NCBI RefSeq assembly: GCF_019399895.1
Contig: NC_091865.1
Coordinates: forward strand, 3,601,001 to 3,665,000
DNA: 64,000 nucleotides
From: Cardiocondyla obscurior
Taxonomy: Eukaryota; Arthropoda; Insecta; Hymenoptera; Formicidae
Direction of reading: 5' to 3'
Shown here: one piece after another, positions 24,991 through 37,960 of the stretch
How positions within the stretch are numbered: position 1 is the stretch's first letter
Layout: each line of letters begins with the position of its first letter
The notes under the pieces: model-generated
What the model was told of the DNA's origin: nothing
Database searches by the model: none
The model's input: the letters and a program-made list of their open reading frames with translations, nothing else
Program-made: the position numbers and the translations under genes

Positions 24991-27265
24991 AACGTGACGA
25001 AGACACCCTCTCGAGCGACATAACCGTCGTTTATTCATTTCCCTCATAGAACAAACTTGATACAGTTTCGCCGACCGTTCTTCAAAGACAAGATCTCGCG
25101 TTCCATTGATCAAACGGTAGTCACAGACGCGAATGATAAATTGCTGTAACGAGTCGCTATGTGGTGACTCAAGAGTGATGAAAAAGCGACCGAAAATGAA
25201 TATCGCTGGAAATACTCGTATTCCGGAAATATATGGCGCGGTCTTATCATCATCGCTCAGTGGAATATAGTTCAACTTGATTTAATTAGCGAAACGTTGA
25301 CTCGTGGGGAAGTAAAGATCCCGCATGTACGCAAGCTGATGGATCTTTTCGCGGCACGTTCTACGTTTCTACCGGAACTACGTACAAGCGCAAACATACG
25401 TTTCGGGATTCAATTAGCGAGTTCTTATTATTAAATTAGAAACGAAAGTGCCAAATAATTGTTACATAACGGGAACCTATCGAATTAGTTTCTTTTTCAA
25501 TTTTGTTTTACTTAATTGTATTTTTTTTTATTTAGCGAGCAGAAAAAGAAAACACAAATAAAGAATTAATTTGTGTATGTAAATTTAGAAGTAATTCAAG
25601 GTACTTTTAATTAGCTCGTGTAACTACGTACAAATTTCCGGGCAAGCTTAACGTCATTTATCGCGTTTACACTTTATGTTCATCTGACTTTTAGACAATG
25701 TCCCAATCTCTTATTCCGCGTTACTTTACTCGGGATAATTACAGCTAGGAGAATATCATTATCGAATTTAGTACGCGGCGCGACTCGCGCTCGCGAAATC
25801 ACATCCCTCAAATACGTACGCGGCACATCGAGACGTTTGGTAATTTTCGACGCCTTGGCAAGTGAATATTTGCATGTTAATACGATTACGGGAGTTCTGC
25901 CGAGTAAAGAGGATGCGGCGGAAGGAACTTGGAATTGATAGAGGACGGAAGACGTTCACGCAGCGTGACGAAAGGAGATGCGAAACAAAGTGAGAGAGTA
26001 AGTGTCATCGCGGCAAGGGGATGAAATATGAAGGGAAGAGATGGAGCGAGATGGTGGCAGGGGGGAGGGAAAAGGAGCGCGCGAACATAAGGAAAGCAAG
26101 GCGGAGGGAAAACGCTACCGAGGGGTTCGAGGGAAATGAATCACATCATTATGAATAATAATATGCCCTGCCAGTGGTATTCTCTCTGTCTGGTTATTAA
26201 TAGTAATGACTTAGCGGGGGATTTTGCAAGTATAGTGGGGATTTTGTGTCGCGTGAAGCACGCACTACTACTCTGCGTGACTCTCTGCCGACCAGCCCGA
26301 ACACCCACCGCTTCCCTAAGTATACATGCATATACGGTCAACGGTACACGTATCCATGTCGACACGTCCCTCGCTTCCTCCGGTACTCTATCTATCTCCG
26401 CTATCACGTACATACGTTGTAGGTAACGTTGGTAAAAAAAAAAAAAAAAAATAAAAAAATGGGAGGAAAAAACATATAAAATATTTCGCAATCCTACATT
26501 GCGGCAGCAGCCCAAGAATGTTCTGTTCATCGATCCTGATTGCTATACAGATACGTGTTGAAACTCATGGTGCATTGTGGAACTATATGAAATTCATGGG
26601 TGGAGGGTAAACGCACATAACTCCGCGGTTCCTGTCAATGAAGTACGCGCGTTCGCAGTTGTTTGGAAAAAATACAGCATAAAAAGTACAACCGATCATT
26701 TAGATGTTAGGCTTTTGTTCATTTTTCAGACATTTTTTAAATACCATACAGAAAAAAAAAATTACTTTATTACATATTTTTCGGCGTATTAATTAAATGT
26801 AAACGATTAAGTATTTCTTAGACTGCTTTCAGTAATTGGCGAATATTTCTGATTTGTTAATGAGATTTAATGCAAAAATAACGATCAGTGCATGTTACTT
26901 TTAAAATATATCCATTGTAATTTAATCTCAAATTGATTTGTCCATTTATCTGTGCAATCTCTTTCAGTAATGCGTGCACCAAATGATACAATCAGAAATA
27001 TTTACAATTCAACAATTTCAAGACGCCTATGCGTTATTTACATTAAATTATCTTTGAATTTAAAATATTAAAATTGCAGTAAGTAGTGCAGAAGATTTCC
27101 TTTCAGCCAAGTTTCCTAATTCTTGATTTGCATGAAAATACAAAAGTTTCCGTTCGCACATTCCCATGATAAACGGCGGTGCTATAGATCTTCTACGTAC
27201 CTATTAAACTCAAGCCTAAAAATAATAATAGCGTGTGCCGCGTAGAAATTTTAGAAGCAGCTGCA
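24991..27265. other. Mixed non-coding stretch
   Basis: No gene is supported. The minus frames at 24970-25275 and 26141-26530 and the plus frame at 26577-26792 match nothing I recognise. A purine-rich block runs from about 25968 to 26126 and an A-rich tract lies at 26434-26458. An octamer-like ATGCAAAT lies on the minus strand at about 25869-25876. Confidence 0.55.
25968..26126. repeat. Purine-rich block
   Basis: About 160 bp in which the plus strand is mostly A and G (GAGAGAG, GGGGGAGGG, GGAAAGG words). Similar blocks occur at 31420-31512, 52238-52465 and 55089-55310. These are low-complexity sequences and produce spurious frames. Confidence 0.7.
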
Positions 27266-27269
27266 AGCG

Positions 27270-27570
27270 GTAGACAATCGCGCCGGCAAGATGGTCCGCG
27301 GAGAAGGTAAAATCAGTCGCGGGCTGGAACTGAACGAAAGGGGGATGAAAGCGAGAATCGGGCACGCTCGCTGCATTACTTTGTACAAATAATGCACGCC
27401 GCTGTAATTTGCGAAATTCCCGTTATTTTACATTTTAAACTAGAAAATAAAACGGCCAAGCTGGCGGCTGCTTATCCGCCCGCCAGGATCGCGATGCTAT
27501 CGCCCTCAGTCACGCTTACCTTGCTGCAAGCAAGCCGAGCACGAGCGCTTTGAAAATTACTGTAGTCCCG
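27270..27570. other. GC-rich patch
   Basis: A short GC-rich patch. On the minus strand, CAGCAAG is followed by GTAAGCGTG near 27525, a good donor-like sequence. The sequence upstream of it on that strand offers no clear exon, so none is called. Confidence 0.35.
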
Positions 27571-30229
27571 TACGTGGCGTGAGTATTATTTTTTTCCAAC
27601 CCCCCTACGCCCTGACCCGCCGTTTATCCGTATATCCCACGCTTTTCTTCTCCCTCTATTTTTTTTTTTTTTCTTTTTTCCACGTTCGATCCTACGTGTT
27701 TCTCAGGAAGCGAAGATTGCACATAGATATGAAACTGTTACGCGGCATGCGCGCGCAAACTTTCTAAGCTATCCCGCTAAGAATGTCCACCTTACCAACG
27801 AGGGGGTGCATGGGGTGCTATAGAATTTTCCTTGAAAAACCACATGCTGGCGTCATCCAACGAGCAGAGCTCGAACTACGAATGTAGCATCGGCGTTAGA
27901 GGGGTAGTTGGTGGCTGTATGCAATACCCTTAGTGGAGAGGGATGCTGGCCGGGGTGGGAGTATTCTATACAAGCCCATGTTACACTCGTCGAAATTAGT
28001 TTTATAATACCGATTAATTTTATTAAGACAGAAATGTTTTTTTTAATATTTTAAAGGAGTTTAGTAACGTTAAATAATTATTTTGGCCGATTGCGAGAAA
28101 TTATTATTATTATTAGCAAGAACACAACTATAACTTCTTTTCTTTTTTAAATATACGAAAGAATATCAAAAATTAAAACATTGAAATAAGGGAAAGAAAT
28201 ACATACGTATGTAAATTTCTTGTAACAAATGTCACAAAAAAAAGAAAAAAGAAATTATTTATTTTACTAACGTAACTTACATCTTATTGAAAGATTGATA
28301 AATGCAAATAACTTCTACTGGACAGCAACGTATGAAAAGCAGGATTATTTGTCAGCTATCAGTTATAAATTTATTAATAAAAATGTCAAGGATCATGTAT
28401 GACACAATATTTATTATTTTTTTAATCTAAAAAAAAAAAAGAAAAAATTTGCCTCGTGAAGAATGGACTACCAGCTGCATATCCCACCACAGAGGGGTAA
28501 ATGTACAGTGGGGGTGAATCGATACAGCCGCGATACAACAGCCGAAGCTTCGAAACTCGAAATAGGAATGCGCACGCATCTCTTTCCATCGCGTCTCTAT
28601 TGAGCCTCGGAACAGTGTAATGCGAAGGAATCATTCGTGGCGGACAGGTGACTCTTCTAGCTGTATCTTTATACGCGTACGCCGGATGTATATATTTTTA
28701 AGCGTGACGAAACATCATTTGCCACCGGACTACGTAAGTTCTTCATCTCGATTTCCTTTCACGACAGTCGACAAATCATCTCATGCTGCCAGATTCTTTT
28801 ATCGATATCATCCTATCATGTCATCGTCGTCATGTACCTTTTGTTCGTAAAATTAAAGCAGTATACATTCTTGTAATTAGTTTTAGTGTAGTTCGAAGAA
28901 AAAGTGTCAACTTCAGTGGCAAGCTTTCTAAACCATTAAATACAAACGTGGGTGTTAATAAAAACAATTTAGAATGCTACGTTTTTAACACATGTAATTT
29001 CGCAAGTAATTTGCAGAAATTAGTTTCTAGAATTTGTATCTTTCGTACTTAAAGTAAATGTTTTTAATGAAAAATTTGTAAATTCGTAATTGAAAGTAAT
29101 CATACACTGAAATAAATTATTTTTTTCATATTATGATTATAAATATTAAATAAAAGTATGAAAAATATTAAAATACTTTCCAACTTAAATCAATAGCTAG
29201 TTTTGCTTTTTTTTTAAAGTTTTTTAAAAAAAATTTAATTCTACTTTAATTTTTTGAAGATGATTGATAATCGAAGTTGATGTAATTTATCACTGAAAAT
29301 TTACGGCCAAGAATAGCCATGTTAAAACTTAATAATAAAAATAATCAATGTTCATATGAAATAATATATTGTGATATGACTGGCGAATGGTTTAGCCTCG
29401 CAATATTTCGTCATTTGTTCGCTCACCATCCATCAAATTATGACATTGACAGATTCTAAGTTTGATAGAAAGGACGAAGAGCCACCATAAATTTTGGTAC
29501 ATCAAGAATTTTATCGAAGAGATAAAAATTGCAGTTTTCTCTATACTACATTTTTTATTTCTTTATAAAATACACGTTTAACGCTTATTTTAGTTTTCAG
29601 TAGAAGAAGAGAAACAAAACAAAATTTTAATTACGATTGCGAATATATTATGTAAAATATTTTTGTTATTTTGTCACGATGTTATATCGTTTAGACGTAG
29701 GTTTATTTTATTTCTTATATCAAAGACATTTTATTTCGTTCCTTTCTATGTAAACAATATAGTCAGTTTTCGAATCCATCATCGTTACTGGACTGTGACT
29801 AACGGTTGATGTATATGTACCGGACATGTCGGTCAACATTGTTATGGCCGGTACAATGAATATACTCTTTCACTCTGATGAACCGGTGATCCGTGGTAAC
29901 TTTTTGTACGAATGTTAAAACATACTGCAATGATTCTATAATTAATGTTCGATTAATCACTAGTTTTTAGAAAACTTGTATTATCGCGTGTAAAATCTTG
30001 AAATGTCACATAACTTTTTATACAATAAAAAGTGTAAGAAAAGTATCTTCTTAGAGATGTAATTTAATTACTGTTCGAACATTTTGTCTTAGATCGGAAT
30101 GATTATCAATCGGGATAATTGATGAACCGGGAACCGCGCGTGAAGTAATAATTGAACTTTCGCGTACGTAATCGACGTCTAAAGCTTCAGTTCAGGTTAA
30201 CGATGTAAGTTCGAAACGCTGTCAATAGC
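27571..30229. other. Mostly AT-rich non-coding stretch
   Basis: No gene is supported. A T/C-rich tract lies at 27640-27680. The frames at 28422-28634 (-) and 28620-29052 (+) are unremarkable. The stretch from 29050 to 29760 is strongly AT-rich. A hairpin is described separately at 29811-29865. Confidence 0.55.
29811..29865 (+). other. Inverted repeat / hairpin
   Basis: TGTACCGG at 29816-29823 and CCGGTACA at 29848-29855 are a perfect eight-base inverted repeat. Inside, CAT and ATG can add three more pairs after a single mismatch. Outside, GTATAT (29811) and ATATAC (29860-29865) can pair across a small bulge. The size is compatible with a small structured RNA, but no known family is recognised. 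Confidence 0.35.
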
Positions 30230-30900
30230 GATCGAGATTTAAGGGCCTGAGCCCTTCATGGGCGTGTGACGAGCAAGGGATTATTCAGTATTAGACAGGA
30301 CGAGTGTATCGCGTCGTGGATCGATCGATCGTTCGGTCGGTAGGTCGATTGAGCTTCGACGAGGTAGATTCGTGACAGGGCGGAGGGGGAGGGGGTTGAC
30401 ACCGTACCTATGGGGACAACGATGCACGTCGTATAACGCGCCGGGTATGTAGAAGGGGTGAGAGACAGATTAATGTGACCCCGTCACCGTTCGAACAAAG
30501 CTTCGCACAATGGCTGCGCACCCGGGGACACTGGACTGGTGGACTGCGCGGAACGGGGGTCGATGATGGTGTGTAGGGGTGGAGGCAGAGAAGGAAGGGG
30601 CTTGACTGCACTGGATATATTACCCGCCACTCGTGGCTATCACCAATGAGATTCAATGCGCGATCACGTACTTCCACCGCGATACCCGGAAAAGTGTTGT
30701 CTCGCGGATTTTGCCGGCTTTCTTTCTATGCCTCCAACGTCCTCCATGTACGGAGAATGCGCGCCGGAGCAGTGGATTTTCGAGTTTTATCTCGCCTTCC
30801 GTGCGTCATTTATCGGGTACCGCGACGAATGCGCCTAAGGTTAACGTAAAATTTGACGAAGACGTAAGACGCGAAGGGAATAAACCGTAGCCGAGTACTT
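30230..30900. other. GC- and CpG-rich island
   Basis: About 670 bp of GC-rich DNA in AT-rich surroundings. A simple GATC/GGTC-type stretch lies at 30317-30352. Several overlapping frames at 30408-30890 on both strands indicate stop-poor composition rather than a gene. No protein motif is recognisable. Confidence 0.4.
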
Positions 30901-32131
30901 AGCCAAACATTTTGAAGCAACCCTCGAAAATCCGCACGGACTAAAGTTTTACGTAACATTATATTTTAAGCGCTATTGTTTAAGTTTACGTGTGCGATAA
31001 ACTTCTTATTCACGCTCGGCTGAAACGCGAGGCCGCGTGGGTAAGCTAATTGTAATTGTATGAAACGGAGTATTATCTTAGTCGGCAGTATATGCGATTG
31101 AAAAGGCAACTTAAAATAAAAACGAAAACGTTGTATAATTTAAGTAACAATTAAGCATGTAAAATTTTTTACATAATCGTCATTATGTTACTGCATTAAT
31201 TGGGAATTATAACAAGAATGACGTAAATATTTCTTTCCCTGTGTTGCATTAGGTTTGATGTTGAATAATAATTGCACGTATTTTTTAATTTTTCTGATAG
31301 AAATTTTTTCGATGTAATATGTGAGTAGAACAGAGTGACCACACCTCCGGAGGGTGGATTCCAATGCGCGCGCAGAATAATCTTAGTTCTTATCGAAGAG
31401 CTTTCCTATAGTTATCTCTTTATTCGGCGAGAAAGAGAGAGGCAGAAAGAAAGAGCGCGAGAAAGGGGAAGGGAGGAAGAGAGAAAGAAAAATGCGTAAG
31501 AGACAGAAAGGCGAAAATTCAGATTAGCGTTTTATTAGAACAAGAACAATTACTGTTCAACTTTTTCTGGTTAAAATAAATTAATTTTTTATGAAATACT
31601 AACACACGAAAAATCCAGTCGCTGCTAAAATCCGATTATGTAATATTTTAACCTGGATTCACTTAACACGACATGCAGCGGTTGATGAGTTCAACGAACT
31701 CGCTACGAGCGATAGCACGGCATATAGATTATTAAATTTTACTCGGTGAAAAAAAAAAATAATAATAATAAAATAACAAAATCATTTCAAATATCTGACA
31801 GTACGTAATTGTACGTCCATAACACTTTTTAAGTACCCTTGTTGCTAATTACATACGTTACGCACAAATGAACAACACGGCATTTCGAAATTAATTAATC
31901 ATTGTGTTAATACAATGAATAATGAAATAAAAATAGAAAAATAGAAAAAAATGATAATTTTTTTGCGACATAAACGTTTGCTTGGGAACAAATTTTCTTA
32001 AAGATTTTATTTATATTAAAATTGTCAAAGTAAATTAATATTATGCCAATGCTAATCGAGTTGCAGCAAACATGCTTTCATCTAATCAACACGGTATGCT
32101 AGATCAATTAACTGTTCTACTTGGAGATACA
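30901..32131. other. AT-rich stretch with purine block
   Basis: No gene is supported. A purine-rich block lies at about 31420-31512. The rest is AT-rich with no long frame. Confidence 0.6.
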
Positions 32132-32213
32132 TTCCCACGTAGTCTAATGGCATAGCGGTAAGACGGATAGGTAGGTCAATAATGCTTCAGATACAAGGAA
32201 TCGAAACGTCACG
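32132..32213 (+). pseudogene. Degenerate tRNA-like element
   Basis: The start, CCCACGTAGTCTAATGG, resembles the acceptor strand and D arm of a tRNA. TAGTCTAATGG (32140-32150) fits the RNA polymerase III A-box pattern. GTCT (32142-32145) can pair with AGAC (32161-32164), although the loop is too long for a normal tRNA. About 50 bp downstream, GGAATCGAAAC resembles a damaged B box. The anticodon arm and the 3' acceptor strand cannot be drawn, so this is at best a decayed tRNA or tRNA-derived SINE fragment. Confidence 0.3.
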
Positions 32214-32439
32214 TTAAATGCGCCGTATCGGTGATAAAATGGAGCTTTGCCAGCTTATGAAATAAGATCAATGCCGTTTGCCGGTAATCGTTTTTATGAG
32301 TACGTGAGGTACGGCTTGCATGTGTCTGATATTTTCGTGGGAGCTCCATTAAATCACTGTAAAATCTGTTCCACCGTGAGTGCCACGGCTGCCACGCCAC
32401 TGGAGAATAAAGAGGAGCTTATTATAAGCGACGGTAATT

Positions 32440-32895
32440 CTCGAATAAATAACCGCGGGCTTGTGCGAAGATCGAGAAGAGGGCTGCTAGAACGTGGCGG
32501 AGAAGACGGTGGTGGAGAAGGAGGTGCCGGTGGTGGAAGAAAGCAACGGCGAAAAGGGAGGTGGAGCAATGCCGTGGCAGTAAAGGAGGAAAAGGAGGTG
32601 GGAACGTAGGTGGCTGATTTATTTCGGCGCCGCAAAGATCTGGATCCGCGTACGTGCTCCGTGCCTCAAATTACCAACTTATAAACTCTGGCGTTCTCTC
32701 TCTATCCTCTGGAATCTCCCCGCGCTCTTCTCGCTCCTCTTTCTTTCTTTCTCTTCTTCTACCGTTCCTCTTTTCTTACCCCCGTGCGCCTATCTCTTTC
32801 TCTCTTCCACTACGTTATAACCATCGTGTTCACATTCACTCCAGCTTTTTCTTTCTCTCTTTCTCGCGCTCCCTCTGCCTCTCGGTTTGTAGAAT
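32440..32895. repeat. Purine-rich block followed by pyrimidine-rich block
   Basis: On the plus strand, 32465-32608 is dominated by GGA, GAG and AGA words. After about 85 bp, 32693-32892 is dominated by CT, TCT and CCT words. The frames across it (32247-32609 + with a Gly/Glu/Arg-rich tail, 32654-32941 + rich in Ser/Leu) follow from the composition. The two blocks are roughly complementary in composition and could pair loosely. Confidence 0.6.
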
Positions 32896-33170
32896 CCTTC
32901 ATATATCACCCTATTCATCGGCCAAGAAAGTAGGAAAGTAATGCGCACCTTCGTCGCCTCGTCGATGAATTAAGCAGGGCAGAGTATGCTTTAGATTTAG
33001 AATAATCCGAGATATTTATAGATTGATGCAGCCTACCTTTTTGTACGCGATCAAAGACACTCATTTTATGTCCCTCCTGTAACGCCTGTTCTCAATTTCT
33101 TACCTGAAAATAAATAATAATTAATTAACGTTACGTTCTACGGATAAATTATAATTATTTAGTTTAGAGT

Positions 33171-33394
33171 GTGTACGCTGAAAGGCAGATATGGGGACGG
33201 CAGCTAGCGAACGTGACTTTAGCGTCGTGTGCGTCGAGTTTCACATGTGTCGCGTGTATTATACCGCGCCGGCCGGATTGCCGATGACTGATTTCTTTCC
33301 GTTCTCTCATCCTCTGCCTTTGCCGCCTAGAATTACGTACGTACGCTAGTCTCTGTCGCCGCAGAAAACGCCACATCTGCCTTTCGGTGTACAA
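33171..33394. mobile_element. Foldback / MITE-like element
   Basis: The termini are imperfect inverted repeats. The 22-bp segment at 33173-33194 (starting GTACGCTGAAAGGCAGAT) matches the complement of 33371-33392 with three differences, all transitions. Further in, CTAGCG-ACGT type words also match after a small gap. The span is about 222 bp with a CpG-rich centre. A 76-codon minus frame covers it but has no transposase motif. No target-site duplication could be settled by eye. Confidence 0.5.
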
Positions 33395-36300
33395 GATCTT
33401 TAATTATCGTATAATTAATTTGTTTGATAAAGTTGAGCCTTTCTAAAATAGTTGTTAACACATTTAATTTATCCCATGATGATAGGATGATGGTAATACA
33501 GGGTGCGTGAGAAAAGAGATGAAAAGATGAAGGACAGAGGCCCTTATTAAAATTCATTAATTTTGCCCATCTATAAAAGTTTCATTTTCATGCAAATCTA
33601 AGGAATAATCTAGTTAAAAAAGAATCAAAGTCGGGAATGATTTTGGTGAAGTTGCACGCGTGCTATTATTTGTCGCGAGGGACAAGCGCATTTGTATGTA
33701 AAAAACAAGATGCGCGTCGACGACGTACTGTCGTTTCATTATTATTAAATTATTAATTTTATTATTATAACAAAGCTCGCGATATAATAATTAAATGTAA
33801 CTGATACGCGATCGTATCGTCGCGTGCCATACCGTTAAATCACTAGAATAAATTCCGACGCGTGGCAAAGTGTTTGATAACGACCGGATAGATCGGCGTG
33901 ACAGAAATCTGGCATGACGTGCAATGAGTGATTGTATGTTCTCGACGGTAACCTCAAGAGGAGCGAAATTTTCCGACCGACAGCCACGTCAAAGCGATTT
34001 GTCGTCGGGCTTCCGCAGAGAAATGCGAGTTGCTCCTCCCCCTCTGTACCTACGCGAAACGACCATTTCCTACGTCTTCAGCAATCGCTTGTGCCTTATG
34101 TACGTACAGGGCACTATCCACGAGCGCGCGGTGTCGGGAGTCTTACGATTCCACGAGCATTGTGCCGGCCCCGACCCCGTACCATCTATCAGTCGTTATT
34201 TATTTAGATCGGGCGGATGAATGGTGTTCCTTTCGATACCAGGAGCGAGACGGCGGTCGCGTAACTGCAATCTTCTCAAGGAAATATACATGCCGTAGGT
34301 GAGGGCTTATCGCGTTCATGCAACATTAGGCTTCCCCGTTATTTACCGCATTTTCGGGCTTTCCATTTTACCCCGTTCCGTTCGCGGACCGAGCCTCTTT
34401 TATCCGTTGCAACACATTTTGCTAAGGTAAAACCCGCCACGAACAGAGACAAATCTGAAGTAGAGCAACACAACTTGCACCGTGGCTTATTTATATTCTC
34501 GTGCTATCGAGAGAGTGATTTGCGCTGTCGGTTATGTTCCTGGTATCCCAATTGGATATTTGAAATATGACATTTGTATATTAAATGCTCATTTCTTTAC
34601 TTGCAAGTTGTTGTTTATGCTAATGAATGTTTCTCTTATTTTTTTTTTTTTTTTTTTTTTTTAAATACGCGCAAGATATCGCGTTAAGCCGATATTTATA
34701 ATTATCGCATTGCTCACACTATGGTAAGATCTGCAAGCAGAGAAAATGATGTCATATCATATTTTACTTTCTGATAGAATATAAATTGAGTTTTTGTAAT
34801 TCGATCGCTGAATATTTGCGTATTATTTCGGTGTTAATGGCCCAAGATCCTAGGATGATCGAAACTTATGGCACCGTGAAGAGTAATTTAGTTTGCATAT
34901 TCTCCGCTGAAATCGATTCCTAGTGTTGCCGGGGCGATCGCTCTTGCGAACTTTATGCTTCGGCGATTATGTTAATGCGGATAACGAAGATAACGCGACG
35001 ACTCCGTGCTGCACGGAGCGTGCGCTGGATATATTTTTCGAGCACTTTTTCGTCTTTCTTCTTTATGCACCACCCTTCACGACGTCTCGTCTAAAACCAA
35101 CTCTGGTACGCATAAAAATATGCAGGCCTTCCAGGCGGCACGAGTTCACTGCATAATCATGCAGTCAATGAGCGCGAAAGAGCTAACCATGCGAAAAAGG
35201 AGAGCGCGGAAAAAATTTATGGCGGTATGTATTAGGTTGATAGCATGCTGCCTCTTCATATAGTATTCACCCTCCTATGCAATGTATTTTAAGAAATGTA
35301 AGCAAGGATAAATCATTTATACTGATAACGCGCGTAATGTTGATTCCTGCAGTTCTCGATGAACTTTAAATTCTTTTTTTTTTTTTTTTTTTTATATTTC
35401 CCCGGATATTAAAAATACCCATTTTCTCTCATTTAATATCTCATATAAAATCATTTAAGAGAGAATAATTACGGAATTTATAGAATTTTAATTATGTAAT
35501 AATTATATAATTTATGTGATAATTTTATTTTTAGTTTTAAAATTATAAATTGTATTTAAGTCCTCTCGAACGGAATATTCTGCCAAAAATATTTTCCGTG
35601 CACTGTCTAATCCAACAATGTTTAAATACGCGGCAAAATAATAAAAAAAAAAAAAAAAGTAAAATAAGATAAAAACAATTTCTCTCTACTTAAAACGATG
35701 TGAAACAGTTTACGTCAAAGTTAAAGGTATCTGAGTCGGTGAGTTCAACGATCGATTATCCGTTTCCTTCTGTCAAAACACTACATTCAGCACAGTTAAC
35801 TTCTTTCTTAAAAGACGCGGACTATCCCAGGAGAGAAAACTTAGAATGGGACAAATCGGGGTGAAGTGACAAAAGAGGGCTGTCAATTGATTTCACTTTA
35901 TCATTCCTTCTGTATAAAGTATGTTGCAATCAAACTTAATTTAATATTACACCAGTTTCAGTATACCTTTAGAAAAAAGAAAAAAAAAAATTAGCACCAA
36001 GTTTAACTAAATATAATTATTAGTTATTAATTAGGGATCCGTACTCGCTAAGTACTATAAATTTTATACGAATTGATTCGCTGTAATCCTTCTTTTCTAT
36101 ATTACCAGTAAAAGTTAATAATTTATACACAGATTAACTTATATGAGAATCTGTCTATTAAGTAACTTTACTTATATTTAATATTTGACTCGGCCGTCAT
36201 ATAAAATGCGATATCTCAGGATTGGAAGCTGAATATATAAACAGCGGTGGAGTGGGAGGGGAGGGGGGCCGGGGGTAATACCCGTATAATATGCGTATCG

Positions 36301-37960
36301 AAGCGTTCTTACCTTCGATTTCGCGGACAACCAAGGTGGTGTAAGGATAAGGGTAGGATAAGGATATAGCAGAGCCTGTTACTCTTATCGCGAAAAAGCC
36401 GGCGGCGGAAGAAGAAACATCCCTCGTAAATATAGAAGGTATAAAAGCTACCCTTTTGATGGAGTGGGCTCTTAAGGGTCGAGCTGGTATCGGACGGTGC
36501 GTTCGCCGCAGGATGACCAGAAGGATCGGTTGGGAAAGAAGGGAAAGGAAGTAAGAGGGCAAAGGATGAGGTTCCACTGTAAACGTAGGACACCGACCGT
36601 GCTTAACGATCACTACACGGTCTTCGTATTTTGTTTAAAAGCCACCCATGAAATAACCGCGGGTCTCCGGCCACATCAATATTAAGTGTTGATCTTAAAG
36701 AAATTTGCAGCGTAGCACGTACATTTAGCATTTTAATGTTAGATATTAGAACGAATTTAATTAGATATTATTTATTGGTTGATTAGATACGGTAAATGAT
36801 AATAGCAAGAGTTAGTTATTTAGTAACAGGAATTAAAAAATCGATTGCACATTGATATTTTTAAAGTAAATTATTTTTTAAAATAATTATTAACTTGGTT
36901 ATTTTTTATATTAAATCGTTTTTTTTTTTTTAAATTAATTTGATCGAAATTAAATTAAGAAATAAAATCCTGTTTAATATCATTTAAAAAAATAAATATT
37001 CTAATATATATGAACACCCTGCGTATATTCTGAACGATTTGATTTAGGAAAAGAAGCGAATCCTTCCCTATTTCCATTTTACATATATTCGCGACTATTT
37101 GTCTCGAGAACCGATTTCCACGGATACTGTACGATGATAGAAAGCATCATCGAAATTCAGAAGGAAACGCCACAAGATATTCCCATTTCCGGCGCGTCGT
37201 CTCGGTCATATGGTATTGCGTGTCTTCATGTTTGCTTAAGGATATCAACGAGACGGTAGAGACGTTGCTACTTGGGGTGAATAACTTATGTTTATTCGCA
37301 CGCATTTTCATACTTGGCTCCACTTAAAGATGCAATTTTACACATGACGCGGGCGCGCGTGCGAATCAATATGAGACACTTTACTTCGATAGAGGTGATA
37401 TTTATTCAAACATATTTATCTTCAATTTGTGCGAAATCACATATGTTATGCGTATTTCGATCGGACGTGTTTCAGATCATTATGAATACGCATGTATGAT
37501 CACGTCGCAGCTTAATTTTGTTATAGCTTCTTTCAATTATAATCAGAATTAGCATATAGTAGAGAGAATAACAATTCTCAAGAGACTTTAATAAATGGCT
37601 AAATCTTTGAATAAATTTAAACGTAACGTAATTAATTCTGTCATTTTCATTATGCTGCTGGGTTTCAATGTCAAAACAGATTAGCCTCGCAAATTATATG
37701 GTAATGTTATTTACACAAATCGCGTTTGCTGTCGATGCGAATAAACTGTACGATGTAAAACGATATAATAGTATCCGAAGCAGCATAAAGAGAAGTGCGT
37801 TCACTAACATAAGAGCACGTAACGTGCTCGGGAGAAGCTATCGCGTAACACATACGGTGCAATTCCATTCGCCATTTGCACTTGTACTACGTCTGATCTC
37901 CGAAGTCGTAAAAGAGATATTTTGTTAATACATCCAGCGCATCATATAAATGCGATAGTT
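33395..37960. other. Mixed non-coding stretch
   Basis: No gene is supported. A GC-richer patch at 33900-34420 has three overlapping frames. A 24-base T run lies at 34639-34662, a T run at 35374-35392 and an A run at 35641-35657. The region 35400-36190 is AT-rich. A GC-richer patch at 36190-36610 includes imperfect AAGGAT-type repeats near 36341-36368, with frames on both strands. Nothing is recognisable in any frame. Confidence 0.55.
34639..34662. repeat. poly-T tract (24)
   Basis: An uninterrupted T run of about 24 bases. Confidence 0.9.

Noticed and set aside
32247..32609. 120-codon frame with a Gly/Glu/Arg tail
   Set aside because: The tail is GGA-rich low complexity and the head has no domain.
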